Below, in pieces: positions 34,791-43,417 of a DNA stretch of 64,000 nt. Numbering within the stretch: position 1 is the stretch's first letter; every line of letters starts with the position of its first letter. The stretch covers positions 1 through 64,000 of the forward strand of contig CAITKP010000037.1 in the NCBI GenBank assembly GCA_903892995.1. The letters run 5' to 3'. Under the pieces are notes generated by a model. It made no database searches. It saw only the letters and a list, made by a program, of their open reading frames with translations, and was not told where the DNA came from. The position numbers were made by a program, and so were the translations under genes. This DNA comes from an uncultured Campylobacterales bacterium (lineage in GTDB: Bacteria > Campylobacterota > Campylobacteria > Campylobacterales > Sulfurimonadaceae).

Positions 34791-35467
34791 TTCAAGACGC
34801 ACATAACGCATACAATAGCGGTGACTACACCAAAGCTTTTGAGCTTTATTCAAAACTAGAAGATAATGCCGAAGCGCAAACCTCTTTGGCTTACATGTAC
34901 CAAAATGCGCAAGGGTGTGAGGCAGATATCCAAAAAGCGATCTCGCTTTATTGGGCTGCATCGCAAATGAAACAGCCCTATGCACTCTATAATCTCGCAC
35001 TCTTTTATGCAAATGGTTTGCATGGTCTAGCATTTGATCAATACAAAGCACATGAGCTGTTTTTAGAAGCGGCAGTTCTTGAGGCTGTACCTGCAATGTA
35101 TGAAGTGGGCGTTATGTTTGAAAAGGGTCTTGGATGTGTTGCCAACTTCAGTGAAGCCGCATTTTGGTATGAAGAAGCCGCAAAACGTGGACATCCAGAA
35201 GCTTTTAACAACCTTGGTGTATTATACAAAGATGGACACGGCGTACCTCAAGATGAAAAACGTGCCTTTATCTGTTTCTCACGCTCTGCTGATGCAGGTC
35301 TCAAAGAGGGACTTTACAATCTAGGACTTATGTACGATCAAGGGCTTGGATGCGAAGAGGATCACGACAAAGCGCTTGATCTTTGTAGAAAAGCCGCTTA
35401 CAAAGGGCATGCAAAAGCCAAAGAGATCATTAAATCTTTGCAAGAAGATGGAAAGATAGTTTTTTAG
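34787..35467 (+). CDS. Sel1-repeat protein
   Basis: Five or so Sel1-like (SEL1/TPR) repeats cover the 226 residues, with the pattern A-x-x-x-L-G-x-x-Y-x-x-G-x-G repeated as in FNNLGVLYKDGHGVPQDEKRA and YNLGLMYDQGLGCEEDHDKAL. There is no signal peptide, so unlike many Sel1 proteins of Helicobacter it should remain in the cytoplasm as a scaffold. It overlaps the small acidic gene by 4 bases. The palindrome half at about 34890 falls inside. Confidence 0.85.
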   Translation: MIQDAHNAYNSGDYTKAFELYSKLEDNAEAQTSLAYMYQNAQGCEADIQKAISLYWAASQMKQPYALYNLALFYANGLHGLAFDQYKAHELFLEAAVLEAVPAMYEVGVMFEKGLGCVANFSEAAFWYEEAAKRGHPEAFNNLGVLYKDGHGVPQDEKRAFICFSRSADAGLKEGLYNLGLMYDQGLGCEEDHDKALDLCRKAAYKGHAKAKEIIKSLQEDGKIVF

Positions 35468-35543
35468 TCATTTGCGATTTCAGAGATTTACTCTAAGATC
35501 TTTATAAAACTTTTCAAGAAGAAATTTATTTAAAAGGATGCAT

Positions 35544-36158
35544 TTGTTCACTGGTTTGATTAGAGAGATGGCAGAGGTAAAAAACTTTGCAAACAACACA
35601 CTCACCCTTCGTGCAAAATATAAGGCTGGTATTGGTGATTCTATCGCCATCAATGGAGCCTGTCTCACTGTAACGCAACTGCATAATGATGGTTTTAGTG
35701 TTGAACTCTCCCCTGAAAGTCAAAAGATACTCGCGCTTGAAAACTACAAAAACAGAGTCCACATTGAACCTGCTATGAGCATGGGAGACAAGTTTGAAGG
35801 ACACATCGTCCAAGGGCATGTTGATACTCTAGGCACTATTAAAAACATCACAAATAATGGCAATAGCTATGATGTTTTTATCACAGTTGATACAAAATAT
35901 ATTCCCTACATCGTGCCAAAAGGCTCCATCACCATTGATGGCGTAAGCCTTACAGTCAATGAAGTTTTTGAAGACTCTTTTCGACTTACTATCATTCCCC
36001 ACACCATGCGGGAAACTCTCTTTGCAACCTACAAAAAAGGCTCACAAGTAAATATCGAAACTGATATGTTCGCACGCTATATTGCGCATATTCTCTCTCA
36101 TAAAACAGCACCTGCGACTTCATGGGATGAAGTCGATAAAATAAGTTCTCTCTACTAA
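35544..36158 (+). CDS. ribE: Riboflavin synthase alpha chain
   Basis: Converts two molecules of 6,7-dimethyl-8-ribityllumazine into riboflavin. Two lumazine-binding repeats are visible, with GDSIAINGACLTV in the first and GSITIDGVSLTV in the second. The family N-terminus MFTGLI is obtained with TTG at 35544, which has AAAGG six bases upstream; the in-frame ATG at 35538 directly abuts that site and is less likely. It is followed after one base by the FlhB-like gene. Confidence 0.95.
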   Translation: MFTGLIREMAEVKNFANNTLTLRAKYKAGIGDSIAINGACLTVTQLHNDGFSVELSPESQKILALENYKNRVHIEPAMSMGDKFEGHIVQGHVDTLGTIKNITNNGNSYDVFITVDTKYIPYIVPKGSITIDGVSLTVNEVFEDSFRLTIIPHTMRETLFATYKKGSQVNIETDMFARYIAHILSHKTAPATSWDEVDKISSLY

Positions 36159-36159
36159 A

Positions 36160-36414
36160 ATGAGCGATAAAGCCGTCGCCCTCAAATATGACAAAGAGCA
36201 AGACGGTGCACCAAAAGTTGTCGCCCTTGGAAAAGGGGAGATCGCTCAAAAGATCATAGAAAAAGCCAAAGAGTATCATGTGCCTATCTTTTGTAACCAA
36301 GAACTTGTCAACTCTTTGATAAACTTAGATATCGACACAGAGGTTCCTCCGAGTCTTTATAATGCTATTGTCGAAGTGTTTGTATGGTTGATGAAAAATG
36401 AATCCAAAGCATAA
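36160..36414 (+). CDS. FlhB C-terminal domain homologue (stand-alone)
   Basis: The 84 residues equal the part of FlhB that follows its autocleavage site: KAVALKYDKEQDGAPKVVALG, KIIEKAKEYHVPIFCNQEL and IDTEVPPSLYNAIVEVFVWL. The membrane domain and the NPTH cleavage motif are missing. Such short homologues occur in several flagellated bacteria and can replace the cleaved FlhB part in the export gate. It lies between ribE and the RimB-like gene, spacing 1 and 12 bases. Confidence 0.85.
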   Translation: MSDKAVALKYDKEQDGAPKVVALGKGEIAQKIIEKAKEYHVPIFCNQELVNSLINLDIDTEVPPSLYNAIVEVFVWLMKNESKA

Positions 36415-36426
36415 AAAGTTTCTCTC

Positions 36427-36864
36427 ATGAATGAAAAAAAAATAATCGGAAAAAAAGAGCTTATCTCCATCCCCGAATTAGAGCTGTATGATCTTGATGC
36501 TAAAGTCGATACTGGTGCTGATTCAAACGCTCTGCACTGTGATGATATTAATATAAATCCTGATGGCACTGTCTCTTTTACACTTTTAGATGAAGTGCAC
36601 GCATCCTATCATGGTAAAAGAATCAAACTGCCAATATATAAGATGAAAAAGATAAAAAGCTCTAATGGGATGGTGCAAGAGAGAGCTTTTATTAGAGTTT
36701 TTGTAGAGTTCTTTGGAGAAAGATATCAAACGCTCATTTCACTCACTTCAAGAGCTGATATGAAGTATCCCATGCTTATAGGAAGAAAATTTTTAAGTCA
36801 TAAATTTTTAGTGGATGTCTCACAAGAGTATCTCGCAAAATCTCGCATAAAGGAAAAAGAATAG
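36427..36864 (+). CDS. rimB: RimB-like aspartic protease (ATP-dependent zinc protease family)
   Basis: The retropepsin-like core is visible as KVDTGADSNALHC, with later YPMLIGRKFLSHKFLVDV. Homologues are encoded beside rimK in many genomes and, in Pseudomonas, cleave the poly-glutamate that RimK adds to ribosomal protein S6. Here it precedes rimK by 2 bases, which supports that role. The 145-residue size is normal for the family. Confidence 0.88.
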   Translation: MNEKKIIGKKELISIPELELYDLDAKVDTGADSNALHCDDININPDGTVSFTLLDEVHASYHGKRIKLPIYKMKKIKSSNGMVQERAFIRVFVEFFGERYQTLISLTSRADMKYPMLIGRKFLSHKFLVDVSQEYLAKSRIKEKE

Positions 36865-36866
36865 AT

Positions 36867-37799
36867 ATGAGAATCTATATACTATCACGGAACAAAGAGT
36901 TATACTCAACAAAAAGACTTGTTGAAGCCGCTGAGGCAAAAAATTGGGAAGTGAGAGTGATCGATTATCTCAAATGTTCCATCGAGATTATGAAGGGTGA
37001 ACTGCGTGTCATCTATATGGGAAAAGAGCTTCCCGCTCCCGATGCCATCATCCCCCGCATCGGAGCGAGCCGTACTTTTTATGGAACAGCAATGGTAAGA
37101 CACTTTGAGATGATGGGCGCTTTTTCAACATCAGGAAACCTTGCTATTGCAAGAAGCCGCGATAAACTGAGAAGTCTTCAAATCCTCTCAAAAAATGGTG
37201 TAGATATGCCTAAAACTGTCTTTGCCTCTAACAAATCAAGCGCAAAAGATGTGATCGCTCTAAGTGGCGGAGCGCCCTTGGTTCTTAAAATCTTAGAGGG
37301 AACCCAAGGAGTTGGCGTTGTCTTAGTCGATAGTGAAAAAGCTGCAAAATCGGTTCTTGATGCCTTTTATGGAATGGAAGTCAATCTTCTTGTACAAGAG
37401 TATATCGAAGAGGCTGGCGGAGCAGATATAAGAGCCTTCATCGTTGGTGGCGAGGTTGTCGGAGCTATGAAACGCCAAGGTGCAGAGGGAGATTTTAGAT
37501 CAAATCTGCATCAAGGCGGAACTGCAACTGCGCATAAACTCTCAAGAAAAGAGAAAGCCACAGCCCTGCTTGCTGCTAAGTCCATGGGGCTTGGTGTTTG
37601 CGGTGTTGATATGATTCCATCCTCTCGCGGTCCGCTTGTGATGGAAGTAAACTCTTCTCCTGGGTTAGAGGGGATTGAAAAATCAACCGGCATAGATATC
37701 GCTGGAAAAATAATGGAATATATACAAAAAAATGTTACGCCAAAAAGCGATACTGCAGCAAAAAAGAAGAAACACAAAAAAGATGTTATAGGCGCATAA
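36867..37799 (+). CDS. rimK: RimK-type glutamate ligase
   Basis: An ATP-grasp enzyme of 310 residues: N-terminal MRIYILSRNKELYSTKRLVEAA, preATP fold with PDAIIPRIGAS, ATP-grasp LVLKILEGTQGVGVVL and the metal site VMEVNSSPGLEGIE. RimK adds glutamates to the C-terminus of ribosomal protein S6. A lysine-rich tail (KKKKHKKDV) is longer than usual. It is flanked by the RimB-like gene and, without any gap, by the M42-like peptidase. Confidence 0.95.
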   Translation: MRIYILSRNKELYSTKRLVEAAEAKNWEVRVIDYLKCSIEIMKGELRVIYMGKELPAPDAIIPRIGASRTFYGTAMVRHFEMMGAFSTSGNLAIARSRDKLRSLQILSKNGVDMPKTVFASNKSSAKDVIALSGGAPLVLKILEGTQGVGVVLVDSEKAAKSVLDAFYGMEVNLLVQEYIEEAGGADIRAFIVGGEVVGAMKRQGAEGDFRSNLHQGGTATAHKLSRKEKATALLAAKSMGLGVCGVDMIPSSRGPLVMEVNSSPGLEGIEKSTGIDIAGKIMEYIQKNVTPKSDTAAKKKKHKKDVIGA

Positions 37800-38834
37800 A
37801 TGGTACAAGAGAGATTTTTTGATATTCTAAAACAACTCATTCGTATCCCAAGTGTAGTAGGTGAAGAGCATCCATTTTTTATGTTTGTCAAACGTGAACT
37901 TGAAGAGATGGGTGTTGTAGTCGAGTATTATGATGGAGTGCTCGTTGCAAAAGGCTCCAAACCACAAAGCGGCTATATCTCGGCACATAGTGACCGTAAC
38001 GGTCTTATCTGCACAGGTCACAATGAGTTTCAATACGCCGCCTTTATCGCAAAAAATCGTGCTGATCTTAAAGGGAACTCTAGCTCTGAGCAGTGGCTGA
38101 GCAACTTTACAGAGCGCTTTGTGGATGAAAAAGTACAAGCCTATGAACCATGGTCAGGAAGTTATCTTGGACTTGGAACTATCACATCCGCACAACTTTG
38201 TAAACGACGTAACAATATTATCTTTAGTGTCGATGGTTTTGAGCATCTTTTTCCTGGCACACCCATAGCTTTTATGGATAGACTTGAGCTCAAAGATGAT
38301 CTCATCAGCGCGCAGCTTGACAATGTTATATCAGTCGCCATCATCATCTACATGTACACCATTGGCTATGAGGGAACCGCCTTTTTTACCTCCTCAGAGG
38401 AAGCTGGAAAGAGTTGGCGCTTTTTGCTTGAGTGGTTTAGACGTTTTGATCTCTCAACAGATGAGCTTCTTGTGCTTGATACGAGTCCCTATAAAAGTCT
38501 CGAAGAGATTCAAAATATAGATATCGTGCTAAGAAACAAAGATGCAAATGCTATTTTTCGCTCACCGCTGAAAAAAAAGATCAAAAAAATAGCCCAACGT
38601 GAAAATATCCGTTTTGACTATAAAGATATCTATCTTAAACATAAAATAGATCAAAACGATGGCAAGGGTTCCATTGGAGTAACGGAGTTAGGAAGGCTTA
38701 TCGATGCGACAAAAGGCTCCATCCAAGGAACAACTTTGCAGATCCCAACCATAGGCTATCACACAGTCAATGAGACAACAACGGTTCAAGCCCTTGAGAG
38801 TATCATCACTGTTTTAAAAAGACTTTATCTCTAA
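37800..38834 (+). CDS. M42/M20-type metallopeptidase
   Basis: The dinuclear-zinc ligands can be picked out in order: SAHSDRNG (His and Asp), the bridging Asp of AQLDN, the catalytic pair TSSEEAG, VLDTSP, and a final His in GYHTVNET. It fits a cytoplasmic aminopeptidase or deacylase of 344 residues. The ATG begins right after the rimK stop. With RimB and RimK it may remove or recycle glutamate residues; that is inference from gene order. It overlaps mnmD at the convergent end by 21 bases. Confidence 0.85.
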   Translation: MVQERFFDILKQLIRIPSVVGEEHPFFMFVKRELEEMGVVVEYYDGVLVAKGSKPQSGYISAHSDRNGLICTGHNEFQYAAFIAKNRADLKGNSSSEQWLSNFTERFVDEKVQAYEPWSGSYLGLGTITSAQLCKRRNNIIFSVDGFEHLFPGTPIAFMDRLELKDDLISAQLDNVISVAIIIYMYTIGYEGTAFFTSSEEAGKSWRFLLEWFRRFDLSTDELLVLDTSPYKSLEEIQNIDIVLRNKDANAIFRSPLKKKIKKIAQRENIRFDYKDIYLKHKIDQNDGKGSIGVTELGRLIDATKGSIQGTTLQIPTIGYHTVNETTTVQALESIITVLKRLYL

Positions 38835-39599
38835 ATCGCTTAGTGGTTTTGCATCTGGATTGCAAGTGATTTTATGTGCCATATCTACCTCTTCATAATT
38901 TTTGAGTGGTGATAATGAAGCAAGCGTAGAACTTCTGCAACCCTCTGGCGCATACAAATAGATATGAAATCCGTTTACATGTAAAGCCAAACGCGTTGCC
39001 AAAGAGATAGAATAAGTTGTTAAAATCCCATCCTCTTTTATCACTCTAGCTATGTCATGAAAATACTCTTGTGTCCAAAGTATTGGGTTGCTCGATGGTG
39101 AAAAAGCATCTTGATACACAATGTCAAAAGTTTGCTTACATGTACGCAAAAATTCTCTTGCATCACCGAGATAAAGGCTTACATGTAAAGTTCCCTCTGA
39201 GTGTAAGCGCTCATCTTTATACTCGCCACTGCTTGAGAGCGCATAAATAATATCTTTAAACTCATCAAAAATATCGGGATATTGAAAATTTTTCAGTGAA
39301 GCTATTAGTTCTTTATCAAATTCAGGCGAATAGATAGTAAGCTTTTTTTTGATCCCCATAAGTTTCATATAGTAAAGCGTAGCAAGGGTGTTAAACCCAA
39401 GACCAAAGCAGATATCGAGTATTGCTATTTCCTCTTTATCCTTTACATGTAAGAGTGCTGGAATCACATGTTTTTGTAAAGATTCCTGCAAAGCGCCATC
39501 TTTTGTAGAGTGATAATGCTCATCAAACTCTTTTGAGTAAGCAGTAAAAGAGCCATCTTCACTTTGCACCATTGTGTGAAGCGTGTCATTAAAACTCAT
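38814..39599 (-). CDS. mnmD: tRNA 5-methylaminomethyl-2-thiouridine methyltransferase (stand-alone MnmD)
   Basis: A DUF752-type methyltransferase of 261 residues, equivalent to the N-terminal half of MnmC. SAM motif I is in LDICFGLGFNTLA, and the family signature is YQDAFSPSSNPILWTQEYF. It makes the last step in mnm5s2U synthesis and so follows MnmG, encoded at 25-27 kb. The FAD-dependent half of MnmC is absent here. Four palindrome copies, at about 38975, 39135, 39180 and 39442, encode mainly Leu-His-Val. It overlaps mqo by 4 bases. Confidence 0.92.
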   Translation of the reverse strand: MSFNDTLHTMVQSEDGSFTAYSKEFDEHYHSTKDGALQESLQKHVIPALLHVKDKEEIAILDICFGLGFNTLATLYYMKLMGIKKKLTIYSPEFDKELIASLKNFQYPDIFDEFKDIIYALSSSGEYKDERLHSEGTLHVSLYLGDAREFLRTCKQTFDIVYQDAFSPSSNPILWTQEYFHDIARVIKEDGILTTYSISLATRLALHVNGFHIYLYAPEGCRSSTLASLSPLKNYEEVDMAHKITCNPDAKPLSDLEIKSF

Positions 39600-41035
39600 G
39601 AATAATACTCCCTTTCATTTGCATGCATCGCTTCTCGGATCTTATTCACTCTTCTTTGCTGTTTTGAGATAGTCTGCGCAAGTACGCAGTAATCTCCCTC
39701 TGTTAGTTCATCATCAAATCTTTTTTGATCAAAACTTTTGCCAAGGTATTCACATACAAGTTTGGCATCGCGCTCTGCATTTCCAAGACAACTCGTAGCC
39801 CCAGGAGATGGAGTCATGTTAAAGATGATCCCATCACCTGTATTGATAGAAGCTTCACCTAAAATCAGCTTTCTTTGTTTTTTATCTATCACCTGTGGTC
39901 GCACACCGCCAAAACCATGTGCATACTCATACTCATCGATGCGCAGTGATGGCACGATTTTACGTACATCTTTTAAAAAAAGTTGTTTACTAAACCATGG
40001 AAGCTCAAAAAGAAAATTTCTAAAAATATAGTTGCGGATATCACTCTCTTTGAGCAATTTCCAAAGCGCACTCATCACATTGGCATCAAACTGAAGGGTT
40101 TTAAAAAAATCAAGATATGTCCCTTTTTTATAACGCTCTAACTTTGGAAGCACCAATGCTGTGGGTCCAAAACGGGTGTTGCCATCGGCTAAAATATCTG
40201 GGTCACCATGAAGCGCGGCAAAGGGGAGCTTTGGATTTTGGATCATATACACCTTGCCATTGAGAATTTTTTGTCTTGTCAGATAAAAACTCCCAGCAAT
40301 AGGCAAACAGGCAAAATCTTTTCCATGCCCCATTTTATGAGCCAAGAACAAGCTATGTGCCCCCGCATTTACCACTACAAAATCAGTATAATATTCGCTA
40401 TCTTTAGTGGATACTTTATACCCTTGAAAAGGGAGTTTTTGGATGTTTATAACTTGTGAATTCACAAACAGTTCTACATTTTTATCTGGCTCGTTTTTAG
40501 CATTTTCTATAAATGACTTGGTCATTTTGCCATAATCAACCGTAGTCCACTCCCCTTTTGCTCCAACACCCACGATATTTTCTGCTCTTTCTTTGCCATT
40601 TTCATCAAAGACGACACGCGGTTCTATCTCTTTTAGTTTCTGTTTGTCCCACACCTCAAGATAGGGGAAAAGTTCTGAAAACTCCTCGTAGCGATGTAGT
40701 AAAAACTCTACCTCATCATCGCCCACGCCAAGAGCCATTTTTTGATGAGAGAAGATAATCTCATTTTGGTATTCATGCTGCAGACAATATTTTTCCACCA
40801 TCTTTGCGGTGCGCTTTGTGATGGCCGCTTTTGCTAAAGTGTAGTTGGTCTCGATATCACCAACATGGATTGTTTGAGAGTTGCTTGTGCCTTTTGAGTT
40901 GAGTACTGCTACATCCTCATATTTTTCAAGAATTCCTATAGACTCTATATTTGTGTATCTTGCAAGCTCATATGCAAGTGCAGCACCAGAGATTCCAGCA
41001 CCAATGATGAGTACCTCAAACTTTTTTTGTTCCAC
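39596..41035 (-). CDS. mqo: Malate:quinone oxidoreductase
   Basis: A membrane-associated FAD enzyme that oxidises malate and reduces quinone in the citric acid cycle. FAD-binding LIIGAGISGAALA is at the N-terminus; NSQTIHVGDIETNY and FNMTPSPGATSCLGNAERDA are strongly conserved in MQO. The start is GTG at 41035, with AAAGGG six bases upstream. It faces gltA across a short divergent region holding a TATAAT at 41085-41090. The pairing with mnmD (ATGA overlap) has no evident functional reason. Confidence 0.93.
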   Translation of the reverse strand: MEQKKFEVLIIGAGISGAALAYELARYTNIESIGILEKYEDVAVLNSKGTSNSQTIHVGDIETNYTLAKAAITKRTAKMVEKYCLQHEYQNEIIFSHQKMALGVGDDEVEFLLHRYEEFSELFPYLEVWDKQKLKEIEPRVVFDENGKERAENIVGVGAKGEWTTVDYGKMTKSFIENAKNEPDKNVELFVNSQVINIQKLPFQGYKVSTKDSEYYTDFVVVNAGAHSLFLAHKMGHGKDFACLPIAGSFYLTRQKILNGKVYMIQNPKLPFAALHGDPDILADGNTRFGPTALVLPKLERYKKGTYLDFFKTLQFDANVMSALWKLLKESDIRNYIFRNFLFELPWFSKQLFLKDVRKIVPSLRIDEYEYAHGFGGVRPQVIDKKQRKLILGEASINTGDGIIFNMTPSPGATSCLGNAERDAKLVCEYLGKSFDQKRFDDELTEGDYCVLAQTISKQQRRVNKIREAMHANEREYYS

Positions 41036-41141
41036 AAAAATCCCTTTTACTTTTTAGAATTAAGGAATTTTAATACAAATAAACTATAATCTGTTGAATA
41101 TCAGATATGAAAAATTATTATCCAGCGCTGGGAGGTGCATA

Positions 41142-42413
41142 ATGAATAGCGTCACACTAATCGATAATAGAAATCAAAATAGCTACGAATTTGAAATACT
41201 TGACTCCACAATCGGAGCACCCGTCATAGATATTAGAAATCTTTATAGAGACACAGGAATGTTTACTTATGATCCAGGTTACACATCAACAGCGAGCTGT
41301 TCATCTGCTATCACTTATATTGATGGAGAGGTTGGAAAACTCCTTTACAGAGGCTATAACATCAGTGATCTTGCCACAAAAGGAACATATCTTGATACTG
41401 CATTTTTACTCTTGATGGGATACCTGCCAAGCATAGAGGAGCGTGAGTCTTTTGATATAGAACTTCGTAAGCGCTCCTTCGTGCATGAGGGTTTAAAGGA
41501 GATGTTTAATGCATTTCCCGACAAAGCGCATTCCATGGCAATGATGTCATCGGCAGTCTCTGCGCTCTCTACATTTTATTTTGAGCACCTCAACGTCAAA
41601 ACCGCAGAGGAAGTACAGATCATGGCGCGTCGTATCATCGCTAAAATTCCAACTCTTGCTGCATTTACACATAGAAGAATGTTTGGAATCCCATTTATTT
41701 ACCCAGATATAGAGCGCTCTTTTACAGAAAATTTTCTTTATATGATGCGTGCATATCCGGGTGAAAACCTCAAAATACCAGAGATTGAAATAAAAGCTCT
41801 TGATACTATATTCACGCTTCATGCTGACCATGAACAAAACGCTTCTACATCTACTGTTCGTGCCGTAGCATCAACTGGAGCACACCCATACGCTGCTCTT
41901 TCAGCTGGTATCAATGCACTTTGGGGAAGAGCTCATGGCGGAGCCAATGAATCTGTGATGGCACAATTGGAGATGATAGCAAGTGTAGAAAATGTAGATG
42001 CCTTCATACAAAGAGTCAAAGACCCAGATGATGAGTTCAAGTTGATGGGATTTGGACATAGAGTCTATAAAAACTACGATCCACGTGCGACAATACTAAA
42101 AAAACTGCTCGATCAACTTAAAAATGAACTTCAAGTGGATAACAATCTTTTAAAAGTCGCAGAGAAGATTGAGTATATAGCACTTCATGATGAGTATTTC
42201 ATCAAAAGAAAACTTTATCCAAATGTAGATTTTTATTCAGGGCTCATTCTCACAGCTCTCAAAATTCCAAGATCGATGTTTACTATTATATTTGTTATCG
42301 GTCGTTCAGTGGGCTGGGTGACGCAATGGATAGAACTGCAAAACGATCCTGAGAAAAAAATAGCTCGACCAAGACAGCGCTACATTGGAGAAGAGGAAAA
42401 AGAGTTTATATAA
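41142..42413 (+). CDS. gltA: Citrate synthase
   Basis: The 424-residue enzyme joins acetyl-CoA and oxaloacetate. Catalytic histidines are in LHADHEQNAST and GFGHRVYKNYDPR, and the C-terminal arginine region IARPRQRY is complete. It is the type II (hexameric-like) form, with the N-terminal beta domain FTYDPGYTSTASCSSAITYIDG. ATG at 41142 is used because GGGAGG lies 6 bases upstream; the frame is open for 16 codons before it. Confidence 0.97.
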   Translation: MNSVTLIDNRNQNSYEFEILDSTIGAPVIDIRNLYRDTGMFTYDPGYTSTASCSSAITYIDGEVGKLLYRGYNISDLATKGTYLDTAFLLLMGYLPSIEERESFDIELRKRSFVHEGLKEMFNAFPDKAHSMAMMSSAVSALSTFYFEHLNVKTAEEVQIMARRIIAKIPTLAAFTHRRMFGIPFIYPDIERSFTENFLYMMRAYPGENLKIPEIEIKALDTIFTLHADHEQNASTSTVRAVASTGAHPYAALSAGINALWGRAHGGANESVMAQLEMIASVENVDAFIQRVKDPDDEFKLMGFGHRVYKNYDPRATILKKLLDQLKNELQVDNNLLKVAEKIEYIALHDEYFIKRKLYPNVDFYSGLILTALKIPRSMFTIIFVIGRSVGWVTQWIELQNDPEKKIARPRQRYIGEEEKEFI

Positions 42414-42418
42414 AATGG

Positions 42419-42430
42419 TTTACATGTAAG
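42419..42430. repeat. Dispersed palindrome copy between gltA and its convergent neighbour
   Basis: TTTACATGTAAG lies in the 29-base gap between two convergent stops. The longer GGTTTACATGTAAGCC can form an 8-base-arm hairpin with one G-T pair on each side and might act as a terminator. Confidence 0.55.
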
Positions 42431-42442
42431 CCTTAGGAATTT

Positions 42443-42916
42443 TCAAAGGCCGTTACCCCACATATGCATTTTTTTTGCCATTATGAGATCGTAGCCTTCT
42501 AGGAGGTCTATCTCATTTGGTGCGCGAAATTCTAATGCTGCTAACTTATCTTTTACAAAAATGATATCCATAACATCTTTTTTCTCGATGATAATCAAAA
42601 ACGCGGCATTTGCTAGTGTATGGTATGCATGTTTTAGCATATTCTCTTGTTTTTGATGTTTTGAAAATGTATTATAAAAAACTACTACGTCATAATCTCT
42701 TGGAACTCCTCGGAAAATCTCTTCATAGTTTGAAACAAACTGCACTTTAACATTTTCCATAGTATCGCTGCATTCATAAAGTACAAGATTAAGTGCACCA
42801 TCAACTTCATCTAAAATAGCTTTTAAATCATGCGCCAAACCATCAACTCTATCGCTTACATGTAAAATTTTATACGCTGGAAGTGGGTTTATAAGCTCTT
42901 TAATACGCGAGTTCAT
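42443..42916 (-). CDS. Possible methyltransferase-like protein, unknown
   Basis: A 157-residue protein starting MNSRIKELINPLPAYKILHVSDR. The alternation LNLVLYECS, YDVVVFYNTFSKH and AFLIIIEKK is Rossmann-like, as in small class I methyltransferases, but the glycine-rich motif I is not seen, so SAM binding is uncertain. The open frame extends 38 more codons upstream, through the neighbour gene, and that part is rejected. It overlaps the neighbour by 17 bases. The palindrome at about 42855 encodes Leu-His-Val. Confidence 0.5.
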   Translation of the reverse strand: MNSRIKELINPLPAYKILHVSDRVDGLAHDLKAILDEVDGALNLVLYECSDTMENVKVQFVSNYEEIFRGVPRDYDVVVFYNTFSKHQKQENMLKHAYHTLANAAFLIIIEKKDVMDIIFVKDKLAALEFRAPNEIDLLEGYDLIMAKKMHMWGNGL

Positions 42917-43202
42917 GGAGTTCTTTAAAAAGATACGCTTCGACAATATCATCGATATAACGCTGTGTATGTGCCACCAAAACCTGCATCTGTTCCTCCA
43001 TAAAAGGCCAGACATATTCATTGTCATCAAAAACTACGATTGTTTCACCAATTATTTTGAAATCTTCACGCTTATCTTCAAATAATACTTCAACAACCTG
43101 ACCCTCTTCAAGCACTATCATCCCCCACTGTTGGACATCACTAATCTTACAAAGTTTTGCTTCTTCAACATCGTCACAATCCATCGCTAAAAGAATATTC
43201 AT
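42900..43202 (-). CDS. Small NifX-like protein, unknown
   Basis: A 100-residue acidic protein. The first half (MNILLAMDCDDVEEAKLCKISDVQQWGMIVLEEGQVVEV) has a layout similar to NifX/NifB-C-terminal-like cofactor-binding domains, with two cysteines near residues 9 and 18, but the similarity is weak. It is cotranscribed with the overlapping methyltransferase-like gene. No nif gene is in the window. Confidence 0.45.
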   Translation of the reverse strand: MNILLAMDCDDVEEAKLCKISDVQQWGMIVLEEGQVVEVLFEDKREDFKIIGETIVVFDDNEYVWPFMEEQMQVLVAHTQRYIDDIVEAYLFKELHELAY

Positions 43203-43341
43203 ATTTTAATCCTAATTTTTTTGATGATTTTATCATTATTTTATTGTTTCAAGAGATTTATCAAAGCATTAGTTTTATAGTTTAAGAGAAAAAATTTGTA
43301 AGTAGAAAAAAGGTTTTAGATTTAGTGTAGATTGTGATTAG

Positions 43342-43401
43342 CTCAGACCGAAGGCGTACTTTCGTACGCCGAGCGTGTCTGAGTTAAGCGCAAGATGCGC
43401 T
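43342..43401. other. GC-rich double hairpin downstream of porB
   Basis: CTCAGAC (43342-43348) pairs with GTCTGAG (43377-43383), enclosing GGCGTAC-TTTC-GTACGCC (43353-43370). A smaller hairpin AGCGC-AAGAT-GCGCT follows at 43387-43401. The block is far richer in G and C than its surroundings. It lies after the porB stop; on the minus strand a run of T (CCTTTTTTC near 43306-43314) follows further downstream, so it may end the por transcript. It could also be a dispersed intergenic element. Confidence 0.6.
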
Positions 43402-43417
43402 GAAGATGAAGCCTTTA

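Noticed and set aside
35468-35543. FMN riboswitch before ribE
   Set aside because: The gap is under 80 bases and lacks the conserved RFN element blocks.
41085-41090. TATAAT between mqo and gltA as a gltA promoter
   Set aside because: No acceptable -35 lies 15-19 bases upstream, so it is not listed as a feature.
43335-43351. TTAGCTCAGA resembles the D arm of a tRNA
   Set aside because: No acceptor stem, anticodon arm or T arm follows at the right distances; the bases belong to the nested hairpin.
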